Source: Ruminococcus sp.
GTDB lineage: Bacteria; Bacillota; Clostridia; Oscillospirales; Ruminococcaceae
Assembly (NCBI RefSeq): GCF_017464355.1
Contig: NZ_JAFUAG010000021.1
Location: forward strand, 1-56,598
DNA: 56,598 nucleotides
Reading direction: 5' to 3'
Of the stretch, positions 1 to 7,502 are shown piece by piece. Both the position numbers and the translations under genes were made by a program. Position 1 is the first letter of the stretch; every line of letters starts with the position of its first letter. The notes under the pieces were generated by a model that was not told the DNA's origin, did no database searches, and saw only the letters and a list, made by a program, of their open reading frames with translations.

Positions 1-29
1 GAAAACGCTTCGCTGTTCGGCTGGTTGAC

Positions 30-110
30 GCGGGCGGTCGTTGTTCCGACTTAGCTTTGTGCGTGCGGGAACTATGTTCGCTCGGAAGGTTTGGCGACCG
101 CCCGCTTTTT
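30..110 (+). terminator. Long-loop hairpin followed by T-run
   Basis: Two perfect 11-base arms, GCGGGCGGTCG (30-40) and CGACCGCCCGC (95-105), are followed directly by TTTTT. A nested TTCCGA/TCGGAA pair lies inside. This resembles a terminator or structured RNA end for a gene left of the window. The loop is unusually long for a simple terminator, so a structured non-coding element is the alternative. Confidence 0.45.
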
Positions 111-233
111 CGGAGGTTTGCTTTGCTTTTATGGTTCGCTGTTGGCTTTGGTTTTGTGCCTTGGTGATTGAGGGCTCTGCCCTCAAGCTCCCGCAAGCCT
201 GCTGGCGCGAGGCTTGACCGCGCGCTTTATTTC
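103..233. repeat. ~130 bp direct repeat, copy 1
   Basis: This stretch recurs nearly unchanged at 265-394. Each unit holds two perfect small stem-loops: TTGAGGGC-TCT-GCCCTCAA and CAAGCCT-N9-AGGCTTG. No open reading frame of note spans it. It looks like an intergenic repeat family rather than a gene remnant. Confidence 0.8.
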
Positions 234-264
234 CTTGGCATTCTTCAAGGAGTTCTGCTCTTAT

Positions 265-394
265 CGCTTTTTCGGAGGTTTGCTTTGCTTTTATTGTTCG
301 CTGTTGGCTTTGGTTTGTGCCTTGGTGATTGAGGGCTCTGCCCTCAAACTCCCGCAAGCCTGCTGGCGCGAGGCTTGACCGCGCGCCTTATTTC
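265..394. repeat. ~130 bp direct repeat, copy 2
   Basis: Second copy of the unit at 103-233, separated from it by about 31 bases. It differs by a few substitutions and a one-base deletion in a T-run, and keeps both internal stem-loops. The 1-492 region otherwise holds only the hairpin at 30-110 and the leader of cdd. Confidence 0.8.
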
Positions 395-492
395 GCACAC
401 AGCTTTGCCGTTCTGCTGCTGCTTTGTCTGCGTCCGTTGTTTGCTTTTTTACTTTTTTCTCACCCATATTCTTTAAAAGGAGATAGCAATAA

Positions 493-876
493 ATGACTAA
501 TCAAGATTTGCTCAATGCTGCCGCTAATGCAGCTAAATATTCTTATTCAAAATATTCAGGCTTTAGTGTCGGCGCTGCTCTGCTCTGTAAGGACGGTACG
601 GTCTTTACAGGCTGTAATATCGAAAACAGCTCCTTCTCACTTACTAACTGCGCCGAGCGTACCGCCATTTTTAAGGCCGTGTCCGAGGGCTATACCGAGT
701 TTAAGGCTATCGCTATCGTCGGCGGCGCTGAGGGCGACCTCTCCCGACCTTGCTGCCCCTGCGGCGCCTGCCTCCAGGTCATGAGCGAGTTCTGTGACGG
801 CGATCTCTCTGTTATTCTTACCAACGGCGAGTTCTCCCTGGACGATTTCCTCCCCATGAGATTTGAACTGGAATAG
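493..876 (+). CDS. cdd: Cytidine deaminase
   Basis: Hydrolytically deaminates cytidine and deoxycytidine to uridine and deoxyuridine in pyrimidine salvage, in the cytoplasm. The 127-residue length fits the small tetrameric class. Zinc ligands and catalytic Glu are visible: NCAERTA (Cys53, Glu55) and PCGAC (Cys90, Cys93). The substrate loop GCNIENSSF is intact. An AAAAGGAGA ribosome binding site lies about 8 bases before the ATG. It is followed by an independent promoter for the GH8 gene, so it is probably monocistronic. Confidence 0.95.
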   Translation: MTNQDLLNAAANAAKYSYSKYSGFSVGAALLCKDGTVFTGCNIENSSFSLTNCAERTAIFKAVSEGYTEFKAIAIVGGAEGDLSRPCCPCGACLQVMSEFCDGDLSVILTNGEFSLDDFLPMRFELE

Positions 877-887
877 CAATCCTTGAC

Positions 888-917
888 TTGACTTTGCTCT
901 TTATACTGTGATACAAT
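888..917 (+). promoter_or_regulatory. Sigma-A type promoter of the GH8 gene
   Basis: TTGACT (888-893), an 18-base spacer and TACAAT (912-917), about 48 bases before the GH8 start. It indicates that GH8 is transcribed separately from cdd. Confidence 0.6.
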
Positions 918-964
918 GGTAAAAACAGGCAGGTCACGCACCGCCGGAATTACGGGAGGGTGTT

Positions 965-2125
965 ATGTTCAAGAATTTTTATCGCAATGCGTTTGTTGAG
1001 ATAGGTAAGTCCGAAGCGGAAATTTCTGCCAGACTTGATGAGATAGTCAGCGAATTTTTCTTCGGCGAGGACAGCTTCTACCACGAAACAGCCGACGGTA
1101 TGGGCTATTTTGAGGATACGGGCAACCATGACGCCCGCACCGAGGGTATGTCCTACGGCATGATGATGGCTGTTCAACTGGATAAAAAGGATATCTTTGA
1201 CAGGATATGGAAATGGTCGAAGACCTATATGTTCATGGATAAAGGTTGGAACGAGGGCTATTTTGCCTGGTCATGCAAGACCGACGGCACCCGCAATTCC
1301 GACGGCCCTGCCCCTGACGGCGAAGAGTTCTATGCTATGGCACTGTTCTTTGCTGCCCACCGCTGGGGTGACGGCGAGGGTATCTTCAACTACACCCATG
1401 AAGCACAGGAGCTTCTCCACAGCTGTATCCGCAAGGGCGAGAACGGCCGTGAGGGCGCACCTATGTGGAACAGGGAGAACAAGCTGATACTTTTCGGCCC
1501 GGGCTGTGATTTCACAGATGCTTCCTACCACCTGCCCCACTTCTACGAGCTTTTTGCACAGTGGGCCAATGAAGAGGACAGACCATTTTTTGCGGAGGCA
1601 GCTGCTGCTTCCCGTGAATATATAGCTAAGTCCTGCCACCCCGTAACAGGTCTGAACCCTGAGTACGGCGAGTTCGACGGCTCGCCCATGCAGCGGCCTA
1701 TGCCCTGGTCAAAGGACAGGCACGACTGGTTCTACAGCGATGCCTACCGCACCGCCGCCAACATCGGCCTTGACAGAGAGTGGTTCGGCAAGGACAGCGG
1801 ACATTTTGCCGCCGTGCCTAAAATACAGCATTTCCTCGGTGTGGTCAACAAGGACGAGCCTTTCATGACCTATGAGGTGGACGGCACCCGCATTGAACAG
1901 CCCGCCCTGCACCCCGTTGGTCTGCTGGCTACCACCGCCCAGGCCTCCCTCGCCATCGAGGCGCCCCTCTCGCTGAATTCCGCTGACCCCGAAGTCAAGC
2001 TGGCAGCAGAATGGGTAGAACGTTTCTGGAACGAACCCCTGCGCAAGGGCGACAGACGTTACTACGATAACTGCCTCTATATGTTCGCTTTCCTCGCCCT
2101 CAGCGGAAATTACAGGATCTGGTAA
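965..2125 (+). CDS. GH8 reducing-end xylose-releasing exo-oligoxylanase
   Basis: A 386-residue glycoside hydrolase family 8 protein matching the length and motifs of the Rex enzymes, which release xylose from the reducing end of xylo-oligosaccharides. There is no signal peptide, so it should act in the cytoplasm on imported oligomers. The family general acid sits in RTEGMSYGM (Glu60), with further acidic residues at PAPDGEEF (Asp118) and YSDAYR (Asp259). GGGAGGG precedes the ATG. The 3' end runs straight into the large palindromic repeat, whose outer stem can terminate it. Family assignment is firm; exo-specificity is inferred from resemblance. Confidence 0.9.
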   Translation: MFKNFYRNAFVEIGKSEAEISARLDEIVSEFFFGEDSFYHETADGMGYFEDTGNHDARTEGMSYGMMMAVQLDKKDIFDRIWKWSKTYMFMDKGWNEGYFAWSCKTDGTRNSDGPAPDGEEFYAMALFFAAHRWGDGEGIFNYTHEAQELLHSCIRKGENGREGAPMWNRENKLILFGPGCDFTDASYHLPHFYELFAQWANEEDRPFFAEAAAASREYIAKSCHPVTGLNPEYGEFDGSPMQRPMPWSKDRHDWFYSDAYRTAANIGLDREWFGKDSGHFAAVPKIQHFLGVVNKDEPFMTYEVDGTRIEQPALHPVGLLATTAQASLAIEAPLSLNSADPEVKLAAEWVERFWNEPLRKGDRRYYDNCLYMFAFLALSGNYRIW

Positions 2126-2130
2126 AAAAT

Positions 2131-2435
2131 CAGCCCCGAAGTGGGCGGATGAATACAAAAAGAGCTTGTATGCTTACTGGGGGAAACCCTTTTGAAAAAG
2201 GGTTATCCCCCAGACCCCCTTCCTAAAACTTCTATTTTGGGTGGGCGAAAGGTCACTGTTCTATGATAGAACAGCGAATGTCCGATACTTGCTATACTCT
2301 GTAAGTGCAGTGACTTTTCGCCCACCCAATATAAAAAGTCTTTGGAAAGGGGTTCGGGGGATAACCTTTCTTCAGAAAGGTTTCCCCCGATAAATATACA
2401 AGCTTTCTTTGTATTCGCTGCCCGCTTCGGGGCTG
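2131..2435. repeat. Large palindromic intergenic element, copy 1
   Basis: About 305 bp built as nested inverted repeats. The outer arms begin CAGCCCCGAAG and end CTTCGGGGCTG. Next come GGGGGAAACCC and GGTTTCCCCC blocks, then inner arms GGGTGGGCGAAAGG (from 2239) and TTTCGCCCACCC, around a ~49 bp core with two small hairpins. It fills the gap between the convergent GH8 and cysK genes, and an A-run precedes the outer stem. Copy 2 lies at 10135-10462. The core here is the reverse complement of the core in copy 2 although the flanks match directly. No coding potential is seen. Confidence 0.85.
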
Positions 2436-2449
2436 ATTATTTGCGCAAA

Positions 2450-2481
2450 GACCCCCGTCGGCACGAGGGTCGGCGGGGGTC
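2450..2481 (-). terminator. Terminator candidate of cysK
   Basis: GACCCCCG and CGGGGGTC arms enclose about 16 GC-rich bases just downstream of the cysK stop. On the minus strand the hairpin is followed by only TTT, so it may be weak and act together with the adjacent palindromic element. Confidence 0.45.
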
Positions 2482-2510
2482 GGAAAGAAAGATCGTTATG
2501 TCGGTTTGTA

Positions 2511-3440
2511 TCAGTCAAAAAGTGCGGTAGAGAGGTATCTCTCGCCTGTGTCGGGCAGGAGGGCTACTATGACCTTGCCCTTATTTTCGGGGCGCTTGGA
2601 TATCTCGGCTGCTGCGTGGAGTGCAGCGCCCGAGGAGATACCTACGAGTATGCCCTCGGTCTTGGCGAAGCGGTTGCCTGCTGCGAAAGCGTCAGCGTTC
2701 TCAACGGGGAAGACCTCGTCATAGATGTTGGTATCCAGCACATCAGGCACGAAGCCTGCGCCTATGCCCTGTATCTTGTGGGCGCCGGACTTGCCCTGAG
2801 AAAGCACGGGGGAAGAAGCGGGCTCAACAGCTACTATCTTAACATCGGGGTTTTTGGACTTGAGGTACTGGCCCACACCTGTGATAGTGCCGCCTGTGCC
2901 TATGCCTGCCACGAAGATATCCACCTTGCCGTCGGTATCGTCCCAGATCTCGGGGCCTGTGGTAGCCAGGTGAACAGCGGGGTTAGCGGGGTTGACGAAC
3001 TGTCCCAGGATAACAGAATTTTCTATCTCGTTATTCAGCTCCTCAGCCTTTTTGATAGCGCCTGTCATGCCCTTAGCGCCCTCGGTGAGGACTATCTCAG
3101 CGCCGTAAGCTTTCAGCAGATTTCTTCTTTCAACGCTCATGGTCTCGGGCATGGTAAGTATTACCTTGTAGCCCTTTGAAACACCCACTGCTGCCAGGCC
3201 GATACCTGTGTTGCCCGATGTAGGCTCGATGATAGTGGAACCCTCTTTCAGCACGCCGTTCTTCTCTGCGTCCTCGATGAGGTTCAGGGCAACTCTGTCC
3301 TTAACGCTGCCTGCGGGGTTGAAGTATTCCAGCTTAGCCAGAATGCTGCTGCCTGCGCCTACAGCCTGGGAAAATCTTGCAGCCTCAACTATAGGTGTGT
3401 TGCCGATGAGTTCGCCGATGTTCTTATAGATCTTTGCCAT
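2511..3440 (-). CDS. cysK: Cysteine synthase A (O-acetylserine sulfhydrylase)
   Basis: PLP enzyme making L-cysteine from O-acetylserine and sulfide in the cytoplasm; 309 residues, normal for the family. Lys47 in NPAGSVKDR is the Schiff-base lysine. TSGNTG (residues 74-79) binds substrate, and the GTGGTITG loop holds the PLP phosphate. AAGGAAGT precedes the ATG. A near-consensus promoter overlapping a palindrome lies upstream, which suggests a cysteine-responsive repressor. It stands alone between the GH8/repeat region and the chemotaxis operon. Confidence 0.95.
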   Translation of the reverse strand: MAKIYKNIGELIGNTPIVEAARFSQAVGAGSSILAKLEYFNPAGSVKDRVALNLIEDAEKNGVLKEGSTIIEPTSGNTGIGLAAVGVSKGYKVILTMPETMSVERRNLLKAYGAEIVLTEGAKGMTGAIKKAEELNNEIENSVILGQFVNPANPAVHLATTGPEIWDDTDGKVDIFVAGIGTGGTITGVGQYLKSKNPDVKIVAVEPASSPVLSQGKSGAHKIQGIGAGFVPDVLDTNIYDEVFPVENADAFAAGNRFAKTEGILVGISSGAALHAAAEISKRPENKGKVIVALLPDTGERYLSTALFD

Positions 3441-3515
3441 GATAGATTACTTCCTTTCGATAATATATCTGATTTATTCGGTGCGGTGTGTACCGCTTTT
3501 CTTTACTGTGATTAG

Positions 3516-3548
3516 AGTATATCACATTAATCCTAGTATGTCAATAGG
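3516..3548 (-). promoter_or_regulatory. cysK promoter with palindromic operator
   Basis: On the minus strand TTGACA (3539-3544), a 17-base spacer and TATACT (3516-3521). The -35 lies inside the imperfect palindrome CCTATTGACATACTAGG (3532-3548). Rrf2-family regulators (CymR, IscR types) often bind such sites at cysteine and Fe-S genes of Bacillota; which regulator acts here is inferred only. Confidence 0.65.
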
Positions 3549-3660
3549 TTAAATAGTGATTTTACCCTTTGCACAAACCGAGGGCTGATATTTTGTACCA
3601 TTTCCAGCAATATTAATCAACAAGTCCTATGGGAGATAGGGGAATTAACTTTCCCGCAGC

Positions 3661-3697
3661 AAAAAGCCCGCGGGCGGTCAGCTGACTGCCTGCGGGT
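3661..3697 (-). terminator. Terminator of the cheR-cheB-cheW operon
   Basis: On the minus strand the arms CCCGC-A-GGC-A-GTCAG and CTGAC-C-GCC-C-GCGGG form a stem with two mismatches, followed by CTTTTT. It lies about 8 bases past the cheW stop. Confidence 0.8.
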
Positions 3698-3704
3698 ATT
3701 GCGT

Positions 3705-4184
3705 TTATTCTGCTGTTTTATCAGAGGCTTCCTGCACTGCCGAGAATTTCTCTTCATCATCAGGCCTTATGACAAGGTCGGGCTTGATGATGTAGCAGGG
3801 CTGACCCTCGTGTATAAAGGTGCCGCAGATAAATCTGGCGTTCACCTGTTCGTTCACATCGGGGGGCGGCTGTATATCCTCGGGCTGTACCTCCACGAAG
3901 CCTGCTATGCTGTCGCACCTTAGTCCCAGGGAACGCTCGCTGTCGCATATCATTATGCATTCCCGCCCCTGAGGTTCGCGGTGTTCCCCTCCGAAGCGCC
4001 TGCGCAGGTCGATGACCGTCACCGTCTTCCCCTCATTGATAATAGTGCCGTCAACGTAATCGGGAAAATCAGGCAGTTTTTCGGCAGGCTGTGCGGGTAT
4101 TATCAGCAGCACGTCAGAAAAGCTCATACAGAAAGTCCTGCCGTCCACAGGAAATAAAAGGTATTTGTTGTCGCTGTCCTGCAA
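3705..4184 (-). CDS. cheW: CheW-like chemotaxis coupling protein
   Basis: CheW domain protein of about 159 residues, linking receptors to a CheA kinase. The FPVDGRTFCMSF opening and the VIDLRRRFGG stretch fit the SH3-like fold. Start choice: a GTG at 4193 directly abuts the GGGAGG ribosome binding site with no spacing, so the TTG at 4184, eight bases beyond it, is preferred. It follows cheB by about 21-30 bases and ends the operon before a clear terminator. No CheA or receptor gene lies nearby. The start is uncertain; the family is fairly sure. Confidence 0.8.
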   Translation of the reverse strand: MQDSDNKYLLFPVDGRTFCMSFSDVLLIIPAQPAEKLPDFPDYVDGTIINEGKTVTVIDLRRRFGGEHREPQGRECIMICDSERSLGLRCDSIAGFVEVQPEDIQPPPDVNEQVNARFICGTFIHEGQPCYIIKPDLVIRPDDEEKFSAVQEASDKTAE

Positions 4185-4214
4185 GATCGTCACCTCCCTA
4201 TTCAGGATATAAGG

Positions 4215-5195
4215 CTATTTCAGCCTGAGTTTTGTTATTATGTGCCCCGCTATGTTTTCAAGCGAGAGGCTTATGTTGGCAGCACCGTTTTCCGCCGCCG
4301 CCCTAGGCATACCGTATACCACCGCCGATTCAGCCGACTCAGCAATGTTGTAAGCCCCCATTTTCCGCATATCCAGCATACCCTTTGCGCCGTCGCTGCC
4401 CATGCCTGTCAGTATGACACCGATAGCGTCCTTTTTGGCAGCGTAGGCCGCCGAGTCGAAAAGCACGTCCACCGAGGGGCAGTGGCCGTTGACCTTTACC
4501 CCCGCTTCGCTGTTTATGAAGTAGCCCTTTTTGTCACGGAAAAGCCTGAGGTGCCTGCCTCCTGCCGCTATGACCACCATACCTCTTTTAAGATAGGTGC
4601 CGCTTTCCGCCTCGATAACGTTCTGGGGCAGGGAAGCGTTCAGCTGGGTGGCATAAAGCTTGGTGTAGCCCTCGGGCATATGCAGCACGCATACCACAGG
4701 GGGGCAGTCCGCAGGCAGACCTTTCAGCACCACGGGCAAAGCGTTGGTGCTTCCCGTAGAGCCGCCTATGACGATGACCTTTGTATCCCGGGTCATGTCC
4801 GTGTTTATCCTGGGTCTTAGAATGTTTGTGCAGCCCATTATGCTTGAAGCCAGCCTTGAAAGCAGCCTTTCATCAAGCTCATCGCCGTGGGGGCGGCTGA
4901 TAACGTCCAGGGCACCTGCCTGTATCAGCGAGGATTTTGGCGTAGGCCTTGATGTAATGGCGATGACGGGGGTAAGGTACCTGGGTCCCAGATTTTTAAT
5001 GTAAGCCGCCGCATCGAAGCTGCCCTGCTTATCCACATCAAGCACCAGTGCCGAGGGCTTGTCCCTGGCTATCATGGCCTTTGCTGAATCCAGCTTGCCC
5101 GTTTTGTACACTGCAACAGGGGGCAGCTGTTCTTTCAGCCCGTTCACGAGCAGCTCAGTCAGCTTATGGTTATCTGATATTATAAATATATTCAT
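4215..5195 (-). CDS. cheB: CheB protein-glutamate methylesterase with degenerate receiver
   Basis: 326 residues: an N-terminal receiver-like domain (1-120) and a C-terminal methylesterase (about 138-326) that would demethylate or deamidate chemoreceptors. The catalytic triad is present: Ser146 in GGSTGST, His172 in LHMPEG, Asp268 in TGMGSDG. The receiver keeps Asp53, but the usual second N-terminal acidic residue is missing (SDNHK) and the conserved Lys before Pro is Arg (SRP, Arg101). Phosphorylation control may therefore be altered. The ATG overlaps the cheR stop (ATGA), which indicates translational coupling. Confidence 0.9.
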   Translation of the reverse strand: MNIFIISDNHKLTELLVNGLKEQLPPVAVYKTGKLDSAKAMIARDKPSALVLDVDKQGSFDAAAYIKNLGPRYLTPVIAITSRPTPKSSLIQAGALDVISRPHGDELDERLLSRLASSIMGCTNILRPRINTDMTRDTKVIVIGGSTGSTNALPVVLKGLPADCPPVVCVLHMPEGYTKLYATQLNASLPQNVIEAESGTYLKRGMVVIAAGGRHLRLFRDKKGYFINSEAGVKVNGHCPSVDVLFDSAAYAAKKDAIGVILTGMGSDGAKGMLDMRKMGAYNIAESAESAVVYGMPRAAAENGAANISLSLENIAGHIITKLRLK

Positions 5196-6040
5196 CTGCT
5201 GCTCACCTCCGTCAGTTTGCGGTACACCGCAGGCTGCTGCTTTACATAGGGCATATCATCAGGGGCGGACTCGGCATGGCCTATGTAGAGATATCCGCCC
5301 TCCTCGGTAGCCTCGTAAAAACGTTTACACAGCTGCGACTTCGTCTTGTCATCAAAGTATATCATGACATTGCGGCAAAGTATCAGGTCAAACTTTTTCT
5401 TGAAATTTATCTCATCCATGAGATTGTGGTACTTGAACACCACGTTGCTGCGTATCCTGTCCTTTACCTGATACAGCCCGTGGGAGGTCTGGTCGAAGTA
5501 TTTCCTGCGCCATTCCTCGGGCAGGTTTTCAAGGGCATTCTCGGTATACACGCCCCTTGCCGCCGAGCGCAGTGCGTTGAAGGATATATCCGTGGCCAGT
5601 ATTTTCAGATCCCAGTTCTGCTGCCTGAAACCGAAATATTCATCTAAGCACATGGCCAGATTGTAGGGCTCGTTCCCGAAAGAACAACCCGCCGACCATA
5701 TGCGCAGGTCGTGGTCTGTTATGGCCTTTTCTGCCTGGGGCAGGAAGACCTCGCGGAAATGGTCGAAATGCTCCGACTCACGCATGAAGTAGGTGTGGTT
5801 GGTGGTCAGGCGGTTGATGAGGTTCGCTACCTCCCGTCCCGAATTGTCATCAAACACCGCTTCAAGATAATCGGAAAAATCCTTGAAGCCGCAGTCAGCC
5901 ACATAGTTGGCCAGGCGGGACTGCACTATGAACTGCTTGCCCTCCAGGTCGATGCCGTAGCCCGACTTGACGAAGTTCACAAGGCGCAGAAAATCCAGTG
6001 CGTTTATCTCGCACATACCGTCCATAGCTTTACCTGTCAC
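5192..6040 (-). CDS. cheR: CheR chemoreceptor glutamate methyltransferase
   Basis: SAM-dependent methyltransferase of 282 residues that methylates glutamates of chemoreceptors. It has an N-terminal helical domain (about 12-85) and a Rossmann domain with the SAM loop WSAGCSFGNEPYNLAM, where FGN replaces the usual TGE, plus LCRNVMIYFD. GTG is the likely start because AAAGGGGGT lies nine bases before it; in-frame ATGs follow five and eight codons later. It is the first gene of cheR-cheB-cheW, behind its own promoter. Confidence 0.92.
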   Translation of the reverse strand: MTGKAMDGMCEINALDFLRLVNFVKSGYGIDLEGKQFIVQSRLANYVADCGFKDFSDYLEAVFDDNSGREVANLINRLTTNHTYFMRESEHFDHFREVFLPQAEKAITDHDLRIWSAGCSFGNEPYNLAMCLDEYFGFRQQNWDLKILATDISFNALRSAARGVYTENALENLPEEWRRKYFDQTSHGLYQVKDRIRSNVVFKYHNLMDEINFKKKFDLILCRNVMIYFDDKTKSQLCKRFYEATEEGGYLYIGHAESAPDDMPYVKQQPAVYRKLTEVSSR

Positions 6041-6083
6041 AGTGCTGTACCCCCTTTCCGCAAGGCATACTCTCGTATAGTAG

Positions 6084-6112
6084 ATTATACCACATTTTGT
6101 TCATTTTTTCAA
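6084..6112 (-). promoter_or_regulatory. Promoter of the cheRBW operon
   Basis: On the minus strand TTGAAA (6107-6112), 17 bases, TATAAT (6084-6089). It is a housekeeping type rather than a sigma-D flagellar promoter. Confidence 0.7.
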
Positions 6113-6278
6113 GTGGTTTTGTAAAACTGATACAAAAATTTACACACAGGACCCAAAAACACGGCAGGCGAAGAAGCTCCTGTTAAAAGTTTTTGTTATA
6201 AATGCACAAGAGACTTCCTGCGGGGACGGCTCATGGTTGTGCAGGTAAATAAAGTGCAAGCGAAATTATATAATTCCA

Positions 6279-6307
6279 TTGACAAATTATTTAAACGGTG
6301 GTATACT
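6279..6307 (+). promoter_or_regulatory. Promoter of the ribbon-helix-helix gene
   Basis: Near-perfect TTGACA (6279-6284), 17 bases, TATACT (6302-6307), divergent from the che promoter. Between the two promoters no further element is seen. Confidence 0.8.
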
Positions 6308-6333
6308 GTTATCAGTGAAAAGGGGGTGAGTTG

Positions 6334-6990
6334 ATGAACAAGAGCGTGTACAGCCTGGTGCTGGCAGATGAAGTAGTTGAAGCTATTGACCGCATGGCCT
6401 ATTCCATGAACACCAGCCGTTCAAACCTGATAAACCAGATACTGGCAGAAAGGGTGAGCCTTATGACCCCCGAGATGCGTATGCGGCAGATATTCAGTGA
6501 GATAGAGCAGCTTATGGACCCGCGGTTTTTGTTCATCGACCAGCCCTCTGACAGCATGATAGCCATAAAAAGCCCCGTCAGGTACAAGTACAAGCCCACG
6601 CTGCGCTACAGCCTTGAGCTGAGCCGTGACCTGCAGGGGCGGGTGGGGCGGCTGAAGGTATCCTTCCGCACCAAGAGCGAACAGCTGATACTGGCGGCGG
6701 AGAATTTCTTTGAGCTTTGGCTGACGCTGGAGGACAGGTATCTTCACAAGGTATTCCCCGAGGGGGTGCCTGCCACCGCCGAAAACGGCAGGTATACCAG
6801 GGATTTCTATTCGCCGCTGGCAGAAAGGCTTTCCGATAACGAGATAGCAAATTCCGTGGCGGGGTATATAAGGCTCATGGACAGCTGCATACAGACCTAC
6901 TTTGACGGCCTGACCGACGGCACCGACCGTTCTGCCGAGATTGGCGCTGAATATGCCGCTTATGTAAAAACTGTCACAGCGGTGATATAG
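6334..6990 (+). CDS. Ribbon-helix-helix (CopG/Arc-like) protein with unknown C-terminal domain
   Basis: The first ~45 residues look like a ribbon-helix-helix DNA-binding fold: a beta strand (SVYSLVLADEVV) and two helices ending RSNLINQILAERVSL. The remaining ~170 residues are not recognised; they alternate strands and helices and carry few cysteines. ATG at 6334 is preferred over the TTG at 6331 because AGGGGGT then lies at proper distance. It is probably co-transcribed with the small membrane protein 9 bases downstream. A DNA-binding or toxin-antitoxin-like role is inferred from the N-terminus only. Confidence 0.7.
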   Translation: MNKSVYSLVLADEVVEAIDRMAYSMNTSRSNLINQILAERVSLMTPEMRMRQIFSEIEQLMDPRFLFIDQPSDSMIAIKSPVRYKYKPTLRYSLELSRDLQGRVGRLKVSFRTKSEQLILAAENFFELWLTLEDRYLHKVFPEGVPATAENGRYTRDFYSPLAERLSDNEIANSVAGYIRLMDSCIQTYFDGLTDGTDRSAEIGAEYAAYVKTVTAVI

Positions 6991-6999
6991 GAGGGCAGC

Positions 7000-7371
7000 A
7001 TGAGTAAGAAGATAAAGATAACGGCAGGCATTATATCGGCGCTTATCATATTGGCGGTCATTGCATTCTTTGCTCTGACTACTAAGGCGGAACGCAGATT
7101 CGGCATGACTGTTCCGAAGTCACCTACAACAGATGTCATCGGTACAGTGTATGATGTGCGCAGTGACTTTATAATAAATATGCCCGAAGACTATATCCTT
7201 GACCTCAGCAAAAGCGCTCCCACCTACGATGAAGTTGTGGAAGAACTCGGCGAACCCAGTGGAAAGTACGGCTTCGGGATATGCAGGGCATACTGGCGCA
7301 TAGGTGAAAGGAAATATGCCGAATATGTTTTCATGGGCGATGCGCCGTTTCTGGAGATAAGGGAATACTGA
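7000..7371 (+). CDS. Small membrane-anchored protein, unknown function
   Basis: 123 residues: a Lys-rich start, one hydrophobic segment (about 7-27) and a ~95-residue extracytoplasmic part containing YDEVVEELGEPSG, reminiscent of small lipoprotein-like SmpA/BamE folds in other bacteria, though that likeness is loose. TAGGAGGG precedes the ATG and the gap from the previous gene is 9 bases, so the two form an operon. No family is recognised. The MITE-like element begins about 10 bases after its stop. Confidence 0.7.
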   Translation: MSKKIKITAGIISALIILAVIAFFALTTKAERRFGMTVPKSPTTDVIGTVYDVRSDFIINMPEDYILDLSKSAPTYDEVVEELGEPSGKYGFGICRAYWRIGERKYAEYVFMGDAPFLEIREY

Positions 7372-7381
7372 TAATAATACC

Positions 7382-7484
7382 TATAGCAATCCAACTATTT
7401 AAATTCACAAAATCCAGTCGCAAAAGCTCGGATTTATGGATTTTGTGACTGGATTTTGTCTGAATTTTAAGGCGGATTGCTATA
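7382..7484. mobile_element. 103 bp MITE-like palindromic element, copy 1
   Basis: Terminal inverted repeats TATAGCAATCC and GGATTGCTATA bound a 103 bp palindromic unit with internal arms ACAAAATCCAGTC and GACTGGATTTTGT. Copy 2 at 17652-17754 differs at three positions by eye. It sits immediately before the clpB ribosome binding site and its right end merges into TATATAAA. It encodes no protein, so it would need a transposase supplied elsewhere. Confidence 0.85.
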
Positions 7485-7502
7485 TATAAAGGAGGACAAA
7501 CA

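Noticed and set aside
2131-2435. CRISPR array or protein-coding mobile element
   Set aside because: There are no regularly spaced direct repeats with spacers; the structure is a single nested palindrome without a transposase frame.
2409-3179. 256-codon plus-strand open frame
   Set aside because: It is antisense to cysK and begins inside the palindromic repeat.
7372-7502. CIRCE or CtsR site before clpB
   Set aside because: No TTAGCACTC-N9-GAGTGCTAA or tandem GGTCAAA motif is present; the space is taken by the MITE-like element.
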